Assembly (NCBI GenBank): GCA_050949725.1
Contig: JBMNGH010000006.1
Location: forward strand, 124,001-188,000
From: JBMNGH01 sp050949725
Lineage (GTDB): Bacteria; Bacillota; Thermosediminibacteria; Thermosediminibacterales; Tepidanaerobacteraceae
Direction of reading: 5' to 3'
Length of the DNA: 64,000 nt
A model generated the notes under the pieces. The model saw only the letters and a program-made list of their open reading frames with translations, had not been told where the DNA came from and searched no databases. Positions 58,286 through 64,000 of the stretch are shown here, in pieces (within the stretch, counting starts at the first letter, position 1; every line of letters starts with the position of its first letter). Made by a program: the position numbers and the translations under genes.

Positions 58286-60367
58286 TTATTCTTTCTTTTC
58301 CATAATTAAATTTCCATATTCATCGTGGGAAGCCTTATAGTTTTCAGTAATGATTATTGTTGAAGTATCGCCCTCAATCACACAGGGGCCCTCAATTGTA
58401 ATATTAACCGGAAGCTTCTCTTTCTTATATACCGATATTAGAACATCTTCGACTCCGTTATATGCTTTTCTCTTTTCTAAAAGAGCATCCTCAAGCGAAC
58501 CATAACTAATTTGCTTTTGAATTTTTAAACCCTCGATCCTATGCAAGCCAACCACATGGAAGTTGACTATTTCCATTTCACTTTCAAGTAAATTAAAACC
58601 GTACTCCTTAAGGTGTTTATCATGGTAACTTTCCTTTACCTCATTTATGTCTTCAAGTTTAAGTTCTCCAGCTGGACATGAAACCTTTAATGCGTGCGCT
58701 TGACCCTCATACTTTATGTCTAAATATCGCTGAATCTCAACGGTAGCCGGGTTAATACCCTCATTCTCAAAGGCGCCTTTAATTTCTCTCTCGAGATCTT
58801 CAAAATAGGTGTTTGCGAGTTTGAAAAACTCATCGGTCTCGTCAATCAAAGTAACACTTGTCTGCACCAATTCATGTCTAATATCTAAACCAATCATACC
58901 CCACGCATTGAAAACTCCACTCTGAATTGCAGGAACTATTATTTTAGGTATTGCAAGTTCCTCAACAATGAAGGGAGCCATCATCGGTCCCGATCCACCA
59001 TGAGCGATGAGCGTGAATTCCCTCGGATCATAACCTCTTCTGACAGAAATCAATCTTATAAGGTTCGATGAGTTGTCATTTGCAACTCTAATAGCACCAT
59101 ATGCAACATCTTTAATATCAAGGTTCAACTGTTTTGCAATGTCTCTGAACGCATTTTCAGCCAAATTCTTGTGTATCTTAAGCATACCTCCAAGCAAATA
59201 CTCTGGGTTTAAGTAACCAGCAACCACATATGCATCCGTTAAAGTCGGTTTATCCCCTCCCATACCATAACATACGGGGCCGGGTCTTGAACCAGCAGCC
59301 TTAGGACCAACTTGAAGATTTCCGGCTTCATCAACCCACACTATACTTGTTCCGCCAGTGCCGATTTCATTAATGCTCATTACCGGTACTCTCGTAGGAT
59401 AACCCGCATTCCACTCATCTTGTTCTATCCAATATTCTGTACTTACTTGTGGCGTTAGGTCTTTAGCAAGACCAGCTTTTGTTGTCGTGCTACCTCCATC
59501 TATTACTATAATGTTATTTTCATCTAATAGATGGCCTAACACCGTACCTCCCATGATTCCAGCTATCGGGCCACCTTCAACTGTCGTAATTGGATATTGT
59601 TTAACGTATTCTAGAGTGGCCATTCCTCCAGAAGCAAGCGTTAAGTAAAAGACGCCATTAAACCCTTTTTCTTTTAGAGCCGTTTCAAGTTTTTCTATAT
59701 ATTTAACAAATACCGGTTGGACATAAGCGTTAAGTACAGCAGTATTAAAACGCTCGTATTCTCTCCATTCATGGCTTAATCCGCTTGAAATTGTTACAAA
59801 CGGTTTTTCAATGCCATTATCTTTGAGAATCTGCTCGACTATTTCTTTTGCTTTAATTTCATGAGATGTATTATGATAGCTGTTTATAAATCCAATCGCA
59901 AACGATTCTGCGCCCTTTTTAAGAAGCGAATTACTCGCTTTCTTGATTTCTTCAGCATTTAATGGCTTGTATATGCTCCCATCAGAATCTATGCGCTCAT
60001 TAATATACTCTGTCATATATCTAGAAACAAATGGGGTGGGTTTCTTATATTTGAAATTAAAGATCTCTCTCCTATTAGCTCTCTGAATATCCAAAATATC
60101 GTACCCAGCTGTTGTTATAAATCCAACGTTTGCCCCGCTTCTTGTTATAACCGAGTTTATAACTACAGTTTGACCATGAATTATTTGACTGGCTTCCTTA
60201 ACAATAACCCCTTGTTTTTCCAGTTCTTTAATACCTAAAAGGACCCCTTCTTCAAAATTTGGCGGTGTTGATTCAACTTTTATCCATGTACTTTTCCCGG
60301 TCTCTGAATCTACCGCATACAAATCAGTAAAAGCTCCTCCAATATCTATGCCAATTCTCCAAACCAT
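58286..60367 (-). CDS. hyuA: Hydantoinase/5-oxoprolinase subunit A
   Basis: A 693-residue ATP-grasp-independent ASKHA-fold subunit. The N-terminal phosphate loop IGIDIGGAFTDLYAVD (about 5-20), a second phosphate loop VIDGGSTTTKAGL (about 267-279) and TDAYVVAGYLNPEYLLGG (about 389-406) are family hallmarks. It phosphorylates the cyclic amide before HyuB-linked hydrolysis; substrates in the family include hydantoins, N-methylhydantoin, 5-oxoproline and acetone. Strong ribosome site GGGAGG. Second last of a DUF3830-dipeptidase-hyuA-hyuB run. Confidence 0.93.
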   Translation of the reverse strand: MVWRIGIDIGGAFTDLYAVDSETGKSTWIKVESTPPNFEEGVLLGIKELEKQGVIVKEASQIIHGQTVVINSVITRSGANVGFITTAGYDILDIQRANRREIFNFKYKKPTPFVSRYMTEYINERIDSDGSIYKPLNAEEIKKASNSLLKKGAESFAIGFINSYHNTSHEIKAKEIVEQILKDNGIEKPFVTISSGLSHEWREYERFNTAVLNAYVQPVFVKYIEKLETALKEKGFNGVFYLTLASGGMATLEYVKQYPITTVEGGPIAGIMGGTVLGHLLDENNIIVIDGGSTTTKAGLAKDLTPQVSTEYWIEQDEWNAGYPTRVPVMSINEIGTGGTSIVWVDEAGNLQVGPKAAGSRPGPVCYGMGGDKPTLTDAYVVAGYLNPEYLLGGMLKIHKNLAENAFRDIAKQLNLDIKDVAYGAIRVANDNSSNLIRLISVRRGYDPREFTLIAHGGSGPMMAPFIVEELAIPKIIVPAIQSGVFNAWGMIGLDIRHELVQTSVTLIDETDEFFKLANTYFEDLEREIKGAFENEGINPATVEIQRYLDIKYEGQAHALKVSCPAGELKLEDINEVKESYHDKHLKEYGFNLLESEMEIVNFHVVGLHRIEGLKIQKQISYGSLEDALLEKRKAYNGVEDVLISVYKKEKLPVNITIEGPCVIEGDTSTIIITENYKASHDEYGNLIMEKKE

Positions 60368-60550
60368 TCAAATACCTCCCTGCATTCTATAGTTTAAGAT
60401 ACAAAATTGAGAACTTTTTTGGAGATACAATTGGCTATATTTTTAATCACCTCCAGTTGGATCATTACATAAAATTATCATTTTGTTCACTTGTTGTGAG
60501 TTGTATATTACATGAGATGTTTGTTGCAATAAATGAATAAATGTATGAAC

Positions 60551-61570
60551 TTAAACTTTTACATTCCATACTTCTTTAAATACTCGAATAAGGTTATTTC
60601 CTAAAATATTTTTAATATCTTTTTCAGAATAACCCCTATCCATTAAAGCTGCAGTTAGATTAGGCAATTTATCGGGAACCTCTATTCCTTCCGGAAAATA
60701 CCATGGAGGAGGTGGGTATACATTGGGATCATAAAGACCAGCCTCCACATATCCGTTATATATTGCCTTTGCCTCTTCATCACGTATAAAACCAGCTGTA
60801 CACACATCGTAATCAATACCAAGTGAAATATGTTCAGTACCAACTAGTTCAGCAGCATAGTCTACATGCCTCAAAAAATCATTAAGGTTAGGCTTCGACT
60901 TGTTTGCCACAAAGGCAGGGTATCCATTTATGCCAACTACTCCACCTTTAGAAGCTACGGCTTTGATCTGGTTATCGAATAAATTTCTATGAGAGTAACA
61001 TACTGAATTAACATTTGAATGTGAAAATATTACTGGCTTTTGCGAAACCTCAATTGCTTCCATAGTGGTCTTATAGCCGGTATGAGATAAATCTATTACT
61101 ATACCGACGCGATTCATTTCAAAAATAACCTTCATGCCGAATTTGCTTAGCCCGCAATCTGTTCGCTCTGTACAACCATCCCCTACTGAGTTTTTGACGT
61201 TATAGCATAATTGGACCATTCGAATGCCTAGTCGCTGATATACCTCGATCATATTAAGATCGTTATTGAAATGATTAGTATTCTGAAAGGCAAATATAAT
61301 GCCTAATTTGTTCTCTTTTTTCGCCCGGAATATATCTTCAACGGTTGTAACATGAAGTAATTTATCAGAGTGATCACGAAGTGTTTTAAACCAGACCGCC
61401 AACTTGTGCATAGTTGCTTCTATAAAGTCATTTGGATCTGCCACGGTCGGTGCGATCACGGTGATTCCACCGGAAATCCACCTTTTAAAATATGTACCGT
61501 AACTGGCTAACGGACATGTTGCGTCAATGACAATAGCATCCTTATGCAACTTTTCAGCTTTGTTAATCAT
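60551..61570 (-). CDS. Divergent M19 (membrane dipeptidase-like) metallohydrolase
   Basis: A 339-residue TIM-barrel protein of the renal dipeptidase family with the second-metal histidines in IDLSHTGY (about 184-191) and IFSHSN (about 206-211) and the aspartate in LGIDYD (about 268-273). The first metal site is unusual: the normal HxD near the N-terminus is replaced (VIDATCPLA, about 14-22) and the bridging glutamate region reads FAFQNTNHF. It may therefore bind one metal or act on another substrate. Placed before hyuA, it may hydrolyse the N-acyl or carbamoyl product of ring opening; no signal peptide is seen. Confidence 0.82.
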   Translation of the reverse strand: MINKAEKLHKDAIVIDATCPLASYGTYFKRWISGGITVIAPTVADPNDFIEATMHKLAVWFKTLRDHSDKLLHVTTVEDIFRAKKENKLGIIFAFQNTNHFNNDLNMIEVYQRLGIRMVQLCYNVKNSVGDGCTERTDCGLSKFGMKVIFEMNRVGIVIDLSHTGYKTTMEAIEVSQKPVIFSHSNVNSVCYSHRNLFDNQIKAVASKGGVVGINGYPAFVANKSKPNLNDFLRHVDYAAELVGTEHISLGIDYDVCTAGFIRDEEAKAIYNGYVEAGLYDPNVYPPPPWYFPEGIEVPDKLPNLTAALMDRGYSEKDIKNILGNNLIRVFKEVWNVKV

Positions 61571-61868
61571 CTCTCGCCCTCTTTCAATTTAACTAGTAGC
61601 TACATTACTCTTTTTTCATAATATTTATTGCAAGTGTAGTATTAATTTAAATTACAAATACTATAATTGCTATAATGTTTCTATTATAATATTCAATTTC
61701 ATCAATATTATAATTTCTGTGTTAATAAGTGATTCATCTCTTGTTGCAGAACTTAACATATTAAGGTCTCTAAAGCAAGGTACTCTAAACTGTTTTGAGT
61801 GAAATAATGAAGCGAGTCTAATTTTATACAAAAATTGTTTGATTAGTATGCTAATCTTATTACTCTTT
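61571..61868. other. Intergenic stretch without recognised gene
   Basis: 298 bp, A/T-rich, between the DUF3830 gene and the M19 gene. I see no ORF, RNA motif, sigma-54 site or terminator in it. Confidence 0.5.
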
Positions 61869-62312
61869 TTATTCTTTCTTGGTTACAGTAACTTTTTCTC
61901 CTCCTTTCTGCCAAATTCTAATACCAATCTCTTTTAGAACATTAAGATCTTCATAATCCACGTTGCCAATAATATTTACCGGTAGATTTCCGCGGCAATC
62001 CCTAGTATGTTCAGCCCCGTAATATATAGCCAAAGCCTCTGCTCCAGTTTTTGCGTAAAGGCCTTCCCATTCTCGCCAGTATACGATATCTCCTTTACTC
62101 ACAAAGATTTGCTCATTTTCACGAGGGGGAGACTGTGGTGTTTTAATAGGAAAATTAATTTCTCTTCCGCACCATCGAGTATGCAAGACGTAAGCCTCTA
62201 AAGGTAATAAATTCCAAATGGTGCTGCAAGTCTCCGGCGCTTCATCAAACTTTAATATTCCTCTAATTTCACCTCCACGCTCAAATGTAAAAATTATCCT
62301 TCGGTTTTTCAT
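61869..62312 (-). CDS. DUF3830-family (cyclophilin-like fold) protein
   Basis: A 147-residue protein. The pattern of the family is visible: ETCSTIWNLLPLEAYVLHTRWCGREI (read in two parts, about 32-57), a SKGDIVYWREW segment (about 93-102) and YYGAEHTRDCRGNLPVN (about 117-133). DUF3830 proteins have a cyclophilin-like barrel and occur next to hydantoinase, amidase and similar catabolic genes; activity is unknown. Opens the putative hyu cluster; GGAGGGG lies before the ATG. Confidence 0.8.
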   Translation of the reverse strand: MKNRRIIFTFERGGEIRGILKFDEAPETCSTIWNLLPLEAYVLHTRWCGREINFPIKTPQSPPRENEQIFVSKGDIVYWREWEGLYAKTGAEALAIYYGAEHTRDCRGNLPVNIIGNVDYEDLNVLKEIGIRIWQKGGEKVTVTKKE

Positions 62313-62439
62313 AATTTCACCCCTCCCATACTATTTGGTCTGTGTTAGTTGAGTAAACACTACTTTTAGTCCAAATTTTTTTATGATCATTTTATTTGTT
62401 AAATCCTGCATAATAAACAACTGCCCACTTGGTACACTT

Positions 62440-62464
62440 AGTTACCTAATTAAGTTACCTAATT
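62440..62464. repeat. Tandem 12-bp direct repeat upstream of the DUF3830 gene
   Basis: AGTTACCTAATT occurs at 62440-62451 and 62453-62464, a 13-bp period, in the region where the cluster promoter should lie. It could be an operator; no regulator is matched to it. Confidence 0.4.
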
Positions 62465-62552
62465 TTTATATATTCTATAAAATATAATAAATTCCTTCTT
62501 TTCACTTAAGATAAATTATATTTTATTATCCTTATTATCACATAATTTTAGA

Positions 62553-62631
62553 TCAGGGCTGTCCAATCACTTCGGAGTATCTTTTGTTGAGATTTATATC
62601 ACCTTTACAGTCCAAAGATTCTTTAACATCA
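62553..62631 (-). pseudogene. Possible 3' exon tail of a gene interrupted by the group II intron
   Basis: Directly after the intron end an open frame reads DIDVKESLDCKGDINLNK and RYSEVIGQP before TGA at 62553. It has no own start. It could be the last 27 codons of the gene the intron entered; I do not recognise it. Confidence 0.35.
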
Positions 62632-62712
62632 ATATCGAGTAGGTGGCGAGTAATTATTTTACTCGCCGTCCCCTCACACCACCGGACATACGGGACCGTA
62701 TCCGGCGGTTCA
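62632..62712 (-). ncRNA. 3' end of a group II intron ribozyme (domains V and VI)
   Basis: After the reverse transcriptase stop the minus strand reads GAACCGCCGGATACGGTC, a loop and GTATGTCCGGTGGT, a domain-V-like hairpin, then GTGAGGGGACGG and a GGCGAGTAA/TTACTCGCC stem ending CACCTACTCGAT, a domain-VI-like branch-point arm. The 3' splice site is near 62632. Confidence 0.75.
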
Positions 62713-63993
62713 TTAGTTGAATGCTTTTGACAACTGGCAATATCTCTTATAGACACTTCTGTATCCTAGGTTTTCTAAATAGTCATTAGTTATGGTGCCT
62801 GCCAATATTGGGCTATTGGATATTCTCCAGTAGCCTTTTCTTGTATTGGCAAATTCCCATGCCTTCCATTTAGGTAGGCCTAATTTGATTAGATTTCTCC
62901 ATCTTGTTTTTATCTTCTTCCATTGTTTCCATATACAAGTCCTGAGCCTTCTTCTTATCCTTCTAGGTGTTTAGTTTTCTTAATCTGTATTCCATGCTGA
63001 TACCACTATTTCGATTGGTAAGTTCTCTAATCCTATCTTTAAACCTTTTGTAGGACTTTTCGTGGATTCTTATGCGGCACTGTCCTTTTCTAAAGTAAAA
63101 GGACAAGCCTAGAAATTTCCTACGGGTCACTAGGTCTACCGCACTCTTGTTTTGATTTATCTTTAGTTTTAGTATGTTTTCTAGTAGGTCTTTTAGGCTT
63201 GCCATTACTCTTTCTCCTGCCTTCCTGCTTTTGACATAGATGTTGCAGTCATCGGCATAGCGGCAGTATCTATGACCTCTTTTGTCTAGTTCGTCTAATA
63301 TGATGTTGGCTAGTAGTGGGCTTAATGGCCCACCTTGAGGTGTGCCTTCTTCTAGAAGATATTTTGACTCCGTTTATCATGACTCCTGATGTTAGGTATT
63401 TTCTAATTAGTGTGAGTAGTCTCTTGTCTTTTATCTTCTCTGATAGTTTGGCCATTAGTATGTCATGGTTTACTCGGTCGAAGAATTTCTCAAGGTCCAT
63501 GTCTACTACCCATCTGTATCCTTGGTTTATGTATTGTTTGGCTTTCTGTATTGCGTAGTGAGCGCTTTTGTTGGGTCTAAATCCGTAGCTGTGCTCTGAA
63601 AAGGTGGGGTCATAGATTTTTGTGAGTTCTTGAGCTATGGCTTGTTGGATTAGTCTGTCTAGGACTGTGGGTATTCTTAGGTTCCTTACCCCTCCGTCGT
63701 TTAGGTATTTCTATTCTTCTTACAGGTGAGGGGTAGTAGTTGCCTTCCAGTAACTTTTGTTTTATGTTTAGCCAGTGTTCGATGAGAAAGTCTCGAAGTT
63801 CATCGACACTCATCCTATCGACTCCATGGCTTCCTTTGTTGGCTTTTACTCTTTGGTAGGCTTTTATCATGTTGTCTCTTGCTAGGATTTTCTCCATTAA
63901 GTTACTGGTGTTGTCTTTTGCACGGTTTTCGCTTTCTCTCTTTGAAAACGCCAGGGAACCGCTCGGCACTCCTTGCTTATCTTGAAGCTGCAC
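62713..63993 (-). pseudogene. Group II intron reverse transcriptase/maturase (LtrA-like), degenerate
   Basis: Fragments in different frames together cover the protein from VQLQDKQGV (GTG at 63993, AGGA upstream) to the stop at 62713. RT motifs are readable: YGFRPNKSAH, VDMDLEKFFDRVNHD, EEGTPQGGPLSPLLANI and YADD. Frameshifts lie near 63700 (after EIPK) and 63353 (before EEGTPQGG); near 62965 a frameshift combined with loss of about 27 residues of the maturase X domain joins RLRKLN to RRIRRRLR. The enzyme cannot be made intact. The intron's 5' ribozyme part lies beyond the window. Confidence 0.88.
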
Positions 63994-64000
63994 TCCTACA

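Noticed and set aside
62553..62756. A 67-codon frame ending at 62553 as an independent protein gene
   Set aside because: Its first 40 codons run through the reverse transcriptase end and the intron domains V-VI; only the part after the splice site may be coding.

Overview
The window reads as a chromosomal segment of a low-GC, spore-forming anaerobic Firmicute of the class Clostridia. The evidence is sporulation-type proteins (a SpoIID/LytB protein, YunB, YtxC, a BofC-like protein, a SleB-type cortex hydrolase), T-box leaders in front of pheST and thrS, an L20 leader in front of infC-rpmI-rplT, a SCIFF peptide gene in the yajC-secDF locus, and RocR-type sigma-54 activators. The gene set resembles Tepidanaerobacter/Thermosediminibacter-like Clostridia, but that placement is inference. 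Nearly everything is on the minus strand; only a class A PBP and an NFU-type Fe-S scaffold run on the plus strand.

Layout, left to right. 0-3.1 kb: a MoxR/ChlI-type AAA+ ATPase coupled to a VWA protein. 3.1-6.7 kb: phasin-like protein, secF, a frameshifted secD, an orphan six-cysteine SCIFF peptide (scfA) without its radical-SAM maturase next to it, a TIGR04086-type membrane protein and yajC. 6.8-18.7 kb: housekeeping block tgt, a PsiE-like membrane protein, queA, a SpoIID-like gene, ruvB-ruvA-ruvC, a BofC-like gene, yebC, nadE, a YigZ-family gene, a SleB-like hydrolase and a beta-CASP RNase-like metallo-hydrolase. 18.75-24.1 kb: a complete rRNA operon, transcribed 16S, tRNA-Ile, tRNA-Ala, 23S, 5S, tRNA-Asn, with consensus promoter and long leader/trailer processing stems. 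24.3-44.9 kb: yunB, tyrS, PBP1, DUF523, mutS2, polX, zapA, pheST with T-box, an rRNA/tRNA methyltransferase, ktrA/ktrB-type potassium uptake, the infC operon with a rare AUU start, thrS with T-box, a phoU scar and a DUF445 protein.

From 45 kb the content becomes more accessory: ytxC, tRNA-Val, two sigma-54-dependent activators flanking an ornithine/alanine-racemase-like gene that carries a clear -24/-12 promoter, a decayed tyrosine integrase abutting a six-tRNA cluster, an NFU protein, a histidine phosphatase and a DedA protein. At 54.7-62.3 kb lies a putative catabolic cluster: DUF3830 protein, divergent M19 dipeptidase-like protein, hyuA, hyuB (frameshifted) and an NCS1 permease. This set suggests import and ATP-dependent opening of a hydantoin- or oxoproline-like cyclic amide. 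The right edge holds a degenerate group II intron whose reverse transcriptase is broken by frameshifts and a deletion.

The points most worth a second look are the orphan scfA, the atypical M19 enzyme inside the hyu cluster, the Cys-rich sensor of one sigma-54 activator, the integrase scar at tRNA-Leu, a 177-bp element with inverted-repeat ends between hyuB and the permease, and several single-base frameshifts (secD, hyuB) that are either real decay or sequence errors.
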